DNA from: Roseburia sp.
GTDB lineage: Bacteria; Bacillota; Clostridia; Lachnospirales; Lachnospiraceae
Direction of reading: 5' to 3'
DNA: 64,000 nt
Assembly: GCA_022771695.1 (NCBI GenBank)
Contig: JALEKJ010000021.1
Span: 116,266 to 180,265, forward strand
The notes under the pieces are model-generated. The model had not been told where the DNA came from. It saw only the letters and a list, made by a program, of their open reading frames with translations, and did not search any database. Each line of letters begins with the position of its first letter. The first letter of the stretch is position 1. Shown one piece after another: positions 24,859 through 33,348 of the stretch. Both the position numbers and the translations under genes were made by a program.

Positions 24859-25290
24859 TTACTGCTGCATAAAGTAGCCTCCCCAAAAATAGCAAAAAGA
24901 CCCCACGCTTTTCCCGAGTGCCATAGCAACCATCACCCACGGAAGCCCCTCTTTGAGGTTCATTCTCCGGAATGTAATCGGGAATGTATTTAAAATCTCT
25001 GCGAGCGCTACCGCGATACAGCCAACAAAAATACCTGCCGAAAATCCATACAGGCATAACAGAGGCGGTCCAAGTGGGACTGAAAGCCCCGGGAATACAG
25101 ACAGCACATTGCCCACGATACCGCCACAGATAATTGCGTTTTCAAAATGTATCGTTTCCGCCGCACGGTTGCACTTGCCTATCATGCGTGGGATAACACC
25201 GATAACAATAAGAAACGCAAAGGTTCCGGCCGACACTCCAACTCCTGCTGCAAGACCACACAATCCCATAACGATATGTTTAGTTAACAT
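24859..25290 (-). CDS. spoVAB: Stage V sporulation protein AB
   Basis: This 143-residue protein has about four transmembrane helices and the SpoVAB pattern: GLAAGVGVSAGTFAFLIVIGVIPR at the start, FENAIICGGIVGN, GFSAGIFVGCIAVALAEILNT and GKSVGSFCYFW near the end. SpoVAB is a minor membrane part of the dipicolinic-acid channel. Its ATG overlaps the spoVAA stop by 11 bases, which indicates coupled translation. Many Clostridium species lack spoVAA and spoVAB, while this strain keeps both. Confidence 0.92.
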   Translation of the reverse strand: MLTKHIVMGLCGLAAGVGVSAGTFAFLIVIGVIPRMIGKCNRAAETIHFENAIICGGIVGNVLSVFPGLSVPLGPPLLCLYGFSAGIFVGCIAVALAEILNTFPITFRRMNLKEGLPWVMVAMALGKSVGSFCYFWGGYFMQQ

Positions 25291-25933
25291 CTATGCTATG
25301 CCCCTTTCGCTCCGCATTTTCAATGAATGTCGTGTCGATATCCTTTTCGTACTTACGCATCTCCACCTGAATCGGCGTAGGATCCGGCGTAATTTTCTTT
25401 CTGCCAACATGATTAAAAAAGATGATAATACCAACCGCCAGACCAATGCTATAGCAGATTTCAAGCTCTGTGACTCCGTTCGATGGTGTGCCCGTCACCT
25501 GCTCATAGAACCGCGAAAACACGTTTCCGACCCCAACATCGTTGTTAAATGCCATAATGGTAAACGCCGCACCGAAAAATATAATTACCCACAAAACAGT
25601 TGTTTTTATGGCATTGAAGCACTTCGGTTTCTCCCGATCCGGTGTGTATTCAATAATAAAGTCACTCTCCCCCTCATTCGTTACCTCCAAATTCGGATAA
25701 TCTTCATGTATAAGTTCGATAATCTTTAATATAGAGAATACCTTCATCTGATTCTTCTGGCGTTTTGGATTCACCGCATCGCTAAAAGTATAAATCTTTT
25801 TCTGCTTCAACCTGCGCACAACGGCAGCATCCGCGCACTCCATCTTTGCAATATCCGACAGTTTTACATGCCTGTCCATCACAATAGTATTCTGATCAAT
25901 CTTTATATAAAGAGTCTCATTCTTTACGCCCAT
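25280..25933 (-). CDS. spoVAA: Stage V sporulation protein AA
   Basis: This 217-residue protein has a soluble N-terminal domain (TLYIKIDQNTIV, then VKLSDIAKMECADAAV, about residues 1-100) and two transmembrane helices (about 107-130 and 160-180), as in SpoVAA. The conserved bridge EKPKCFNAIKTTVLWVIIFFGAAFTIMAFN marks the membrane entry. The ATG overlaps the stop of an upstream 52-residue gene (ATGGGCGTAA), so translation is probably coupled to it. It opens the spoVAA-spoVAB-X-spoVAC run. Confidence 0.92.
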   Translation of the reverse strand: MGVKNETLYIKIDQNTIVMDRHVKLSDIAKMECADAAVVRRLKQKKIYTFSDAVNPKRQKNQMKVFSILKIIELIHEDYPNLEVTNEGESDFIIEYTPDREKPKCFNAIKTTVLWVIIFFGAAFTIMAFNNDVGVGNVFSRFYEQVTGTPSNGVTELEICYSIGLAVGIIIFFNHVGRKKITPDPTPIQVEMRKYEKDIDTTFIENAERKGHSIDVN

Positions 25934-26082
25934 TCCACAATCCCATCCTGCTCCTGCTTCACTAACATTCCCTCTGCCGGAATCCTACTTTCTTTTCCGT
26001 GTCTGATGTAGATTAACATCCCGCATATCAAAGCAATAGCAATCACTCCCATCAGACAAGCTCTATATTGTTTACAGTTCAT
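25924..26082 (-). CDS. Small membrane protein (52 residues) leading the spoVA operon
   Basis: This short gene has AAGGAG eleven bases before its ATG at 26082. The product starts MNCKQYRACLMGVIAIALIC, has one transmembrane helix (about 9-27), then a charged tail ending in DGIVEWA. Its stop codon overlaps the spoVAA start by ten bases in another frame, which is typical of coupled genes. I know no family. Position and overlap make it a probable new sporulation membrane peptide. Confidence 0.65.
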   Translation of the reverse strand: MNCKQYRACLMGVIAIALICGMLIYIRHGKESRIPAEGMLVKQEQDGIVEWA

Positions 26083-26235
26083 AGTTTCTCTCCTTTTCTC
26101 CTTGTCTCATCTTGCGATATCATGCATTATTATTTCTATTTCAACAAATATTATGTATCAGATTGCATTTTAGGGAAAAACATGTTACTTTTTCATAAGA
26201 ATGCATGGAACAAATTCAAAAGATTGGAGAAAACA

Positions 26236-27015
26236 ATGGCAGTAACAAAAGAAATTCTGGCTTTGTCTGTGGAAATAGGAGATGCTCTGCTTAGAAACGG
26301 CGCAGAAGTCTATCGTGTTGAAGATACTGTGATGCATATTTTAGAGGCATATGAAATTGAAAGTTACGATGTGTATGTCTTGTCAAATGGCATATTCGCA
26401 AGTGCCAACGAAGATAAAGATGACGCTTGCAGCATGATTCGCCATGTCCCGCTCGGTTCCACACATTTAGGTCGTATTGCGGCTCTCAATCAGCTTTCCA
26501 GAGAAATCTGCTCACATGAATGTTCTCTGATTGATGCTTGGAACCGGCTGGAAGAATGCAAGACCATTCCTTATGGCAAGAAGCTCACTCGGCTCTTTTT
26601 CTGCGGTCTCGGCTGTTCTTGCTTTTCCTACCTGTTTGGAGGCAAAGTACTCGATGCGCTTATTGCTTTTTTCATTGGAGTCGTGCTGCAGTTGCTTCTC
26701 GACAGTTTGAAGGTGCACAAGAGTTCCAAATTTATCACAAATATTCTCGGAAGTGCATTTGTAACACTGCTTGCGTTGCTGCTACTGTTCCTTGGAACTC
26801 CGATTCACTATGACAAAGTTATCATCGGTGATATCATGCCGCTTGTGCCGGGAATTGCACTTACAACGTCAATCCGAGATTTCTTTAACGGTGACTATCT
26901 TTCCGGCGCTATCCATATGATTGATGCTGTGTTGACGGCCTTTTGTATTGCGGTCGGGGTCGGTACCGTCATTACCATATTTCGTTTTCTGTTAGGAGGT
27001 GCCTTTTTAGCATGA
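26236..27015 (+). CDS. ThrE-like threonine/serine exporter, N-terminal half protein
   Basis: This 259-residue protein is of the ThrE family. A cytosolic N-terminal domain (about 1-110, LLRNGAEVYRVEDTVMHIL) is followed by five or so transmembrane helices with LVPGIALTTSIRDFFNGDY near residue 200, the family hallmark. In many Firmicutes ThrE is split into two proteins, and the second half follows here with an ATGA overlap. The start at 26236 has TTGGAG seven bases upstream; a longer frame upstream is AT-rich and has no site. Exported substrate is inferred from family. Confidence 0.88.
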   Translation: MAVTKEILALSVEIGDALLRNGAEVYRVEDTVMHILEAYEIESYDVYVLSNGIFASANEDKDDACSMIRHVPLGSTHLGRIAALNQLSREICSHECSLIDAWNRLEECKTIPYGKKLTRLFFCGLGCSCFSYLFGGKVLDALIAFFIGVVLQLLLDSLKVHKSSKFITNILGSAFVTLLALLLLFLGTPIHYDKVIIGDIMPLVPGIALTTSIRDFFNGDYLSGAIHMIDAVLTAFCIAVGVGTVITIFRFLLGGAFLA

Positions 27016-27446
27016 TTATACAGATTGTTCTCAGCCTTTTGGCAACACTGTCTTTTGCGGTGCTTTTTGGGGCACCAAAATCAGAGCTCTTTTTCTGCGG
27101 TCTCGGCGGCGCTATCGGATGGGTCGTATATCTGATTTTTCTCGGATTAGGTAGTGGTATCACCATTCCAAATCTGATTGCCACCTTTGCTTTGACTGTA
27201 TTTTCACGCATGATCGCCTCCATCCGCAAGAACCCGGTTACCGTATATCTGATTTCCGGTATTTTCCCTCTAGTTCCGGGTGCCGGCATCTACTATACAT
27301 CCTATTACTTCATCATGAATGACACGGCGCAGAGTTCTTCCTACGGGATGGAAACCATCAAGGTCGCCGGTGCCATCGTACTTGGCATTATCTTCGGCTT
27401 TGGTCTTCCACAAAGCTGGTTCAATAAGTTGCAGCGCAATCGCTAG
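27012..27446 (+). CDS. ThrE-like exporter, C-terminal half protein (ThrE_2/DUF3815)
   Basis: This 144-residue protein has about five transmembrane helices and the matching hallmark GIFPLVPGAGIYYTSYYFI near residue 95. It starts in the stop codon of the previous gene (ATGA) and has GGAGG 12 bases upstream. Together the two form the full 10-helix transporter. A convergent terminator follows. Confidence 0.88.
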   Translation: MIIQIVLSLLATLSFAVLFGAPKSELFFCGLGGAIGWVVYLIFLGLGSGITIPNLIATFALTVFSRMIASIRKNPVTVYLISGIFPLVPGAGIYYTSYYFIMNDTAQSSSYGMETIKVAGAIVLGIIFGFGLPQSWFNKLQRNR

Positions 27447-27452
27447 AAGATA

Positions 27453-27506
27453 ATCTTTGATGCACATAATTCTTGTTCTGGAAATTTTTGATGCACATCA
27501 AAGATT
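27453..27506. terminator. Bidirectional terminator between ThrE and ABC-F genes
   Basis: AATCTTTGATG (27453-27463) pairs with CATCAAAGATT (27496-27506). The right arm holds the ABC-F stop codon, and TTG-rich sequence flanks both sides. Confidence 0.7.
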
Positions 27507-29426
27507 TTGTTCAGCGATACGCGCTGCCAGTTCCTCTAGGTACTCCCAGCGCTCCATCTTTTCCTCTAACAGGGCTTCTGTCTGCCCCTTTTCATTTAGC
27601 AGTTCCCCTAATTTCAAAGAATTGGTCGCATTTGCTGCCATATCGGCATCCAACTGTTCTATCTTCTTCTCCAAGTCCGCAATATCGTCTTCGATTGTCT
27701 CATATTCTCGCTGCTCTTTATAGCTGAACTTCAGTTTCTTCTCACCACTTTTCCATGTAACCTTGGAATTCTTTGCTTGATCTTTCTCCTGTGGCAAGTC
27801 TGCACTTGCAGCTTTCGACGACTCGCTCACACTTCCCCCCGGAGTTCTTCCTTCCGCCGCAAGTCGATTTACATAATCCGTATATCCACCTTCGTACTGA
27901 CGAATCTCACCGTTTTCCTCGAACGCAAAGATGCGGTGAGTCACGCGGTCCAAAAAATAACGGTCATGTGATACCACAATGACAATTCCTTCATAGCTGT
28001 CTAAATAATCCTCTAATATGGCAAGCGTTCTTGTATCAAGGTCATTCGTCGGCTCATCCAAAATCAATACATTCGGTGCCTCCATCAACACACGAAGAAG
28101 GTTCAACCGGCGCTTTTCTCCGCCGGACAGCTTGCCAATCGGACTATACTGTTGCGAGGAAGGGAACAGAAAACGTTCCAGCATGTTGCTCGCAGATACC
28201 AGCCCGTCGGTTGTGCGGACATACTCTGCTGTATTCTTAATGTAATCAATAACTTTTTCATCCGGGTCCATATAAGCGATTCCCGCTTCTTTTTCAGTCT
28301 CAATCTCCTGTGTATAATACCCAAGCTTAATGGTTTGGCCAACTGTAATGGTACCCGAATCCGGCTTTATTCTTCCCGCAATCAGTTTCATCAGTGTTGT
28401 CTTTCCACTGCCATTGGCTCCGACAAATCCCACGCGGTCTCCCTTTAAAAAAATATATGAAAAATCCTTAATCAGAAGTTTATCATCGTATTGTTTGCAT
28501 ATATGAGACAGCTCTACTGTTGTCTTTCCCATTCTCGCATAGACAGAACTCATCTCTACCCTGTCGTCTGCATCAAGTGCCGACTGGTTTTTTAGCTCCT
28601 CATAACGTTGCAATCTTCCCTTCTGTTTTGTGGTACGCGCTCTTGCTCCGCGTTTCACCCACTCCAACTCCTTGCGCAAAATACTCTGACGTTTACGTTC
28701 ACTCGCCAGCGCAATATCTTCGCGCTCCGCCTTGCGTTCCAGATAGCCGGAATAATTGGTATCGTAACTATAGATGGACCCCTTATCCACCTCAACAATG
28801 CGGTTGCAAACACTGTCCAAAAAATATCTGTCATGTGTAACCATTACAAGCGTACCGCGCCACTTTTTCAGAAAATCTTCCAGCCAGTCCGCCATCGCTG
28901 AATCCAAGTGATTTGTCGGCTCGTCCAAAATCAATACATCGCACGGCGCCAGCAGCGCCGCTACCAGTGCCAGACGCTTTCTCTGTCCTCCGGAAAGTTC
29001 GCCTGTCTTTTGTGCAAAATCATAGATGCCCAGACGTGTCATCATGCTTTTTGCATCGCTTTCAAGATTCCAATTTATATCTCCGGGAAAATTCTTTGCA
29101 GCATTTCCTTCATTTTGGTTTTCACGCGACATGCTTCCAACAGAATTCTGAACATATCCTGCAATCACACTATCAATAACTGACATTTCCGGGTCAAAGA
29201 CTGGATTTTGCGGTAAATATTTGACCACAATGTGATTTGCCTTTGTGACAGTTCCCTCGTCCGGCTCTTCCAGACCCCCTAATATTTTAAGAAGTGTCGA
29301 TTTTCCGGTACCATTAATGCCAATAACACCGACTTTTTCTCCTTCCTGCAGATAAAAGGAAGCCTTATCAAAAAGCTTCCTCTCTGTGTATGATTTCGTT
29401 ATGTTTTCTACGCCTATGATATTCAA
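27498..29426 (-). CDS. ABC-F family ATPase (Uup/YfmR type)
   Basis: This 642-residue protein has two fused nucleotide-binding domains with no membrane part. The first has Walker A GINGTGKST and signature LSGGQRKR, the second GANGSGKTT and LSGGEKRR. The ABC-F linker lies between them (about 240-310), and a C-terminal coiled coil (about 570-640) has the DIADLEKKIEQLDADM heptads typical of Uup/YfmR. Such proteins act on the ribosome to relieve stalling. The start codon is TTG at 29426 with TTAGGAA five bases upstream. It is the last gene of the run from dnaE. Confidence 0.93.
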   Translation of the reverse strand: MNIIGVENITKSYTERKLFDKASFYLQEGEKVGVIGINGTGKSTLLKILGGLEEPDEGTVTKANHIVVKYLPQNPVFDPEMSVIDSVIAGYVQNSVGSMSRENQNEGNAAKNFPGDINWNLESDAKSMMTRLGIYDFAQKTGELSGGQRKRLALVAALLAPCDVLILDEPTNHLDSAMADWLEDFLKKWRGTLVMVTHDRYFLDSVCNRIVEVDKGSIYSYDTNYSGYLERKAEREDIALASERKRQSILRKELEWVKRGARARTTKQKGRLQRYEELKNQSALDADDRVEMSSVYARMGKTTVELSHICKQYDDKLLIKDFSYIFLKGDRVGFVGANGSGKTTLMKLIAGRIKPDSGTITVGQTIKLGYYTQEIETEKEAGIAYMDPDEKVIDYIKNTAEYVRTTDGLVSASNMLERFLFPSSQQYSPIGKLSGGEKRRLNLLRVLMEAPNVLILDEPTNDLDTRTLAILEDYLDSYEGIVIVVSHDRYFLDRVTHRIFAFEENGEIRQYEGGYTDYVNRLAAEGRTPGGSVSESSKAASADLPQEKDQAKNSKVTWKSGEKKLKFSYKEQREYETIEDDIADLEKKIEQLDADMAANATNSLKLGELLNEKGQTEALLEEKMERWEYLEELAARIAEQNL

Positions 29427-29465
29427 AACAATTCCTAACCTTTCAAAAATTTAGTAGCATGCAAA

Positions 29466-31403
29466 CTAGCAATAAAGCTCCGGCACACAGTTTGACTTTC
29501 GGATATAACGCAGACATTCTGCTTCCGGCAAAGGCTTTCCGTAATAATAACCCTGTATATAATCAACTCCAAGCCGTTCCATCTCGTCACTCTGCTCCTT
29601 CGTCTCAATTCCTTCCACCACCAGCGGAATGCCAAGCTTTTGGATTGTATTTATCTCATTTTCGAGAACAGTTTTGGCTGTCTCGCTCTCAAAAGATGCC
29701 CAGACAATTTCCTTGTCAATCTTGACTTCCCGAAATGGAAACTGAATCAGATACGAACAGTTTGAATTACCGCTTCCGTAATCATCCATCGCAAAAGATA
29801 CTCCCTTTGCTCCCAGTTCCTTCATATGCTTTTTCATGCGCTCCGGTGTTCTAACCGCTGTATTTTCCGTAAGTTCCAATGTAATTATGGATGGTGGTAT
29901 ATGATACCGTTCCAAAACCGGCATAATCATATCCGCCAAATTCTGACGCAGGCACTGCACCGTAGATATATTCACGTGTATCGTGCGAATGCCAAGGGAC
30001 ACACTCGAAAGAACATGATGCGCCAAAAATTTACAGCACTCTTCCAGTACCTGTTCACCGATATGTATAATATTTCCATCACGCTCTACCAACGGTATGA
30101 ATTCATCCGGTGGAATAAACCCCAACTCTTCATCGTACAGACGCACCAGTGCCTCTAGGGAAACAATGCGTTTTTCCCGAATGGAATAAATCGGCTGATA
30201 ATATACCTCAAAGGTCTTCTCTCGAATTGCCCTCGATACTGCCATCTCAATCTTCATTCTTCGGTGGTATCTCTCTGCTAAGGATGCATCCGCCTCAACC
30301 ACCGCCTGAGCACCTGCCGCGATTGCCTTTTCCAGCAAAAACTGACGCATGCCCATGTATTCGGAAATAGTACCGAATTCTCCCGGATAATGTTGTACCA
30401 CCATATCCATATCCAGCATGACATGATTCTGCTGAACAATCCAATCCTGATCAAAGCGCTCACTGATTGCCGCCTGTATCAGCTTTGCATGCTCCGGCGT
30501 ATCCGTCATAACCGTGAATGTATCCTCTGAAGTACGAAATACATGAAACTTTCCGCAGAGTCTAAAAAGATAGCCGCCGACATTCTGTAGCAGAATATCA
30601 CTATTTTCCATACCGAGCACTGTCTGGATATGGTGAAACTTGCGCAGATGCACCGTAACAATGATTGCCTGATTCTTATGATTCAGCAGGTTTTTCATCT
30701 GTCCGACGAATGCGCTTTCATTACCGATATTTGTAACAGGATCCAACATCTCGCTCGGATTCTGCATTGCCAAATAAAGCATCATCAGTACGACCGCATT
30801 TCCTACGCTTGTGAGCAACATTCCGCGCACACGAAACTGAAGCAGAACCATACTTACTGCCACCAATAAATATATGATAATGATAATCTTCGTACGGAGA
30901 TTAATCACACGATATTTGTAAAGCATGAGAAACAAATCCAGTACAAAATAATAAATAATATAGACATAACCTGTCCACGCGCCAAAACCTTGATAATATA
31001 CACCATCCTTAAAATAATAGAAAAAGCCGATAAATGGCGTTGCTATTACCATCAACGTAAATAATACATACGGAATTGTTCCGATAACAGAAACCACCTT
31101 TTTCTCAATGTCCTTAAATTCACAAACGACCAAAAAATATCGGAAAAGCAGATACGATGCCAGACCCTCCAGCACAAAAAAAGCAAACGCCAGCACCTCG
31201 TTCACAGCTTGTGGAACGAATGCGGCATTTGCCAAACCAATGCATGATAAAATATTTGCGCAGCACTCTGCTGTGCAAGTCATAAGAAGCACTCCGAATA
31301 TCTTCGTCTTATCCACAGGGAACTGACGAATGAATGCAAAATGCAATAAAATGATTGCCATAATAAGAAGCGACGCTATCTCAAAATCATAGTTATACTG
31401 CAC
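29466..31403 (-). CDS. c-di-GMP phosphodiesterase: membrane sensor, degenerate GGDEF, EAL
   Basis: This 645-residue protein has a seven-helix-like membrane part (about 1-220), a decayed GGDEF domain (about 235-385, signature reduced to RTSEDTF, so no cyclase activity) and an EAL domain (about 395-640). The EAL domain keeps the catalytic set: SLEALVRL, NIS, ELTEN, DDYGSGNS, KIDKEIV, EGIET and QGYYYGKP. It should hydrolyse c-di-GMP, with the degenerate domain perhaps sensing GTP. The start is a GTG at 31403 with GGAGG nine bases upstream, placed inside the end of the alarmone synthetase gene. Confidence 0.9.
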   Translation of the reverse strand: MQYNYDFEIASLLIMAIILLHFAFIRQFPVDKTKIFGVLLMTCTAECCANILSCIGLANAAFVPQAVNEVLAFAFFVLEGLASYLLFRYFLVVCEFKDIEKKVVSVIGTIPYVLFTLMVIATPFIGFFYYFKDGVYYQGFGAWTGYVYIIYYFVLDLFLMLYKYRVINLRTKIIIIIYLLVAVSMVLLQFRVRGMLLTSVGNAVVLMMLYLAMQNPSEMLDPVTNIGNESAFVGQMKNLLNHKNQAIIVTVHLRKFHHIQTVLGMENSDILLQNVGGYLFRLCGKFHVFRTSEDTFTVMTDTPEHAKLIQAAISERFDQDWIVQQNHVMLDMDMVVQHYPGEFGTISEYMGMRQFLLEKAIAAGAQAVVEADASLAERYHRRMKIEMAVSRAIREKTFEVYYQPIYSIREKRIVSLEALVRLYDEELGFIPPDEFIPLVERDGNIIHIGEQVLEECCKFLAHHVLSSVSLGIRTIHVNISTVQCLRQNLADMIMPVLERYHIPPSIITLELTENTAVRTPERMKKHMKELGAKGVSFAMDDYGSGNSNCSYLIQFPFREVKIDKEIVWASFESETAKTVLENEINTIQKLGIPLVVEGIETKEQSDEMERLGVDYIQGYYYGKPLPEAECLRYIRKSNCVPELYC

Positions 31404-32067
31404 CTGTATCTTCCTCCTGCGCTGCCTTTGCTTCCAGAATCGCCTCATTCAGTTGAAGCATCTTCGCATCTAGCATTGATACGATACCGGAACACTCTCT
31501 CAAATCGCGGCTAATATAGTCCGGAGCATTTCCTTCGAACTTATAATAAATCTTGTGCTCAAGACTCGCCCAGAAATCCATTGCCATCGTACGAATCTGT
31601 ATCTCTACTTTCGTATCAATGATACGGTCCGAAAGGAAAATTGGAACAGTTACAAGCATATGAGAGCTCTTATAGCCGCTTTCCTTCGGATGCTTGATAT
31701 AATCTTTGACGGAAATTACAGTCAAATCGTTCTGCTTACCAATCATCTCTGCCAATTTATAGATATCCGATGTAAAGGAACAAACAATTCGGATTCCCGC
31801 AATATCATTGATATAATTCACCATATTATCAATCGATGAATCATAACCATAACGCTTCAACTTCTTGACAATACTCTCTGAAGTTTTGATTCTGGACTTA
31901 ATATACTCAATCGGATTGTACTGGTGTACCTGTTGAAATTCGTCATTCAGAATCTCTACCTTGGTCCGAACTTCCTTCAGTGCTGAATTGTATAAAAAGA
32001 TAACGGTATTCCAGCTATCCACACCCTCACTTAAAGTAAAATCTCCCAACGAGAACGCTTTATCCAT
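31393..32067 (-). CDS. Small alarmone synthetase, (p)ppGpp synthetase (RelQ/SAS type)
   Basis: This 224-residue single-domain synthetase has no hydrolase or regulatory domains. RelA/SpoT synthetase motifs are visible: IKSRIKTSESIVKKLKRYG (ATP binding), YINDIAGIRIVC, GYKSSHML and VEIQIRTMAMDFWASLEHK. It transfers pyrophosphate from ATP to GDP or GTP. The ATG at 32067 has GGAGGGAA six bases upstream. Its last ten bases overlap the start of the EAL gene, so both second-messenger enzymes are translationally coupled. Confidence 0.92.
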   Translation of the reverse strand: MDKAFSLGDFTLSEGVDSWNTVIFLYNSALKEVRTKVEILNDEFQQVHQYNPIEYIKSRIKTSESIVKKLKRYGYDSSIDNMVNYINDIAGIRIVCSFTSDIYKLAEMIGKQNDLTVISVKDYIKHPKESGYKSSHMLVTVPIFLSDRIIDTKVEIQIRTMAMDFWASLEHKIYYKFEGNAPDYISRDLRECSGIVSMLDAKMLQLNEAILEAKAAQEEDTGAV

Positions 32068-32227
32068 TAATTCCCTCCAAACTAAAAATCCCCCTGATAG
32101 AAGACTGTGATACGCTAATGCGCACATAATCTCACACAACATTAGTATATCACACTTTCCATACGATAGGGGAATATTTCTTAATTTTCATAATATTTTA
32201 ACAATAGACAAAAATGTCACGCCGCGC

Positions 32228-32491
32228 TTAGTCTTCTTCAATGACATGCAGTTCCAAAAAGTCAAACTCGATATGCTCAATAAAGCTATCCTGCATAAAA
32301 CGCGTCTTAGCATGGCGCTTAAACTCACTGACATTCGCTTCCAACCAAATCGGCTTCCCAAGATCAAACTCATAGCATGCCGCATCCAGTGCGTTAAAAA
32401 TCTTATGCGTCCTCGTCTCCTCTGACTCATCTGTAATCGTCATATCGCGGAGCATATGATTATCCTTCATCATCTTAAACCAGATTCGCAT
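32228..32491 (-). CDS. Small conserved acidic protein of unknown function
   Basis: This 87-residue protein starts MRIWFKMMKDNHMLRDMTI and has a mixed alpha/beta pattern with DLGKPIWLEANVSEFKRH and an acidic end (FDFLELHVIEED). GGAGAAACAC precedes the ATG, and the gene overlaps the end of the RNA methylase gene by 17 bases, which supports real coding. I do not recognise a function; the operon context is RNA modification and stress signalling. Confidence 0.72.
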   Translation of the reverse strand: MRIWFKMMKDNHMLRDMTITDESEETRTHKIFNALDAACYEFDLGKPIWLEANVSEFKRHAKTRFMQDSFIEHIEFDFLELHVIEED

Positions 32492-33278
32492 GTGTTTCTC
32501 CTTTCGCACGGCGCTGGCGGTTCGTCTCATACATAAGCAGTGATGCGGAAATCGCAGCATTCAAAGACTCCACCCGCCCTTCCATCGGGATACGGATGTA
32601 AGTGTCAGCCTTTGCTGCAATCTCATCTGACAACCCATTGCCCTCATTGCCAATCAAAAATGCGGTTCCGCTGCAGTAGCAAGGCTCATCGTATTGCTTC
32701 CTTCCCCTCAAATGCGCCGCATATACTTTTATTCCGGCTTCTTTCAGCATTTCAATCGTTGCCCCTAAATCGTCCGCCACAAAAAAAGGCACACGATAGA
32801 TACTTCCCATCGTAGAACGTATCGTCTTGGGATTAAACAGGTCCACTGTGGTCTGATTCATAATAACCCCCGTGATACCGGCTCCTTCACCGGTACGCAA
32901 CATTGTACCGAGGTTTCCCGGGTCCTGAATGCTTTCTAAAATAAGCAGATGCGTACTCTCTCCCCTCAAAAGTTTTGAAAGATCATACTGTGGCATCCGC
33001 ACCAAACATAGAATTCCCTGCGGTGTCTGTGTATCCGAAATACTTTTAAATACAGAATCTGATACGACTTCATATTCTCTGCCGGTCAGCAATTCTGCCG
33101 CACCCGTTTCCCCAAGAAAACTCTCAGACACATAAACCTTCTCCAGCCATTCTGTCGGCACTTCCTCATACATCTTCTTCCCTTCGACAACAAAAAGGCC
33201 CTGCTCTTTTCTGGTTTTTGCTTTTTTCATCAACGCAGTGATATTCTTCATCTGCTGATTGCTGCTGCTTGTAATCAT
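32475..33278 (-). CDS. TrmH/SpoU-family RNA 2'-O-methyltransferase
   Basis: This 267-residue SPOUT methylase has an N-terminal substrate-binding domain (about 1-100, KKAKTRKEQGLFVVEG as in RlmB/TsnR types). The SAM-binding knot has motif 1 NLGTMLRTGEGAG, motif 2 LIGNEGNGLSDE and motif 3 IPMEGRVESLNAAISASLLMYE. The target, rRNA or tRNA, cannot be told from sequence. The ATG at 33278 has GGGAGA six bases upstream; the in-frame extension beyond it runs through the pfkA terminator and is not coding. Confidence 0.9.
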   Translation of the reverse strand: MITSSSNQQMKNITALMKKAKTRKEQGLFVVEGKKMYEEVPTEWLEKVYVSESFLGETGAAELLTGREYEVVSDSVFKSISDTQTPQGILCLVRMPQYDLSKLLRGESTHLLILESIQDPGNLGTMLRTGEGAGITGVIMNQTTVDLFNPKTIRSTMGSIYRVPFFVADDLGATIEMLKEAGIKVYAAHLRGRKQYDEPCYCSGTAFLIGNEGNGLSDEIAAKADTYIRIPMEGRVESLNAAISASLLMYETNRQRRAKGETHANLV

Positions 33279-33290
33279 ATGATGTCTCCC

Positions 33291-33333
33291 AAAAAAACTC
33301 CACGAATGAACCAAAAATTCAATCCGTGGAGTT
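33291..33333 (-). terminator. Terminator of pfkA
   Basis: AACTCCACG / CGTGGAGTT stem (33296-33304 and 33325-33333), followed on the minus strand by seven T. The RNA methylase ribosome site comes directly after it, so that gene depends on read-through or its own promoter. Confidence 0.85.
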
Positions 33334-33348
33334 CTAAAATGCATTTTC

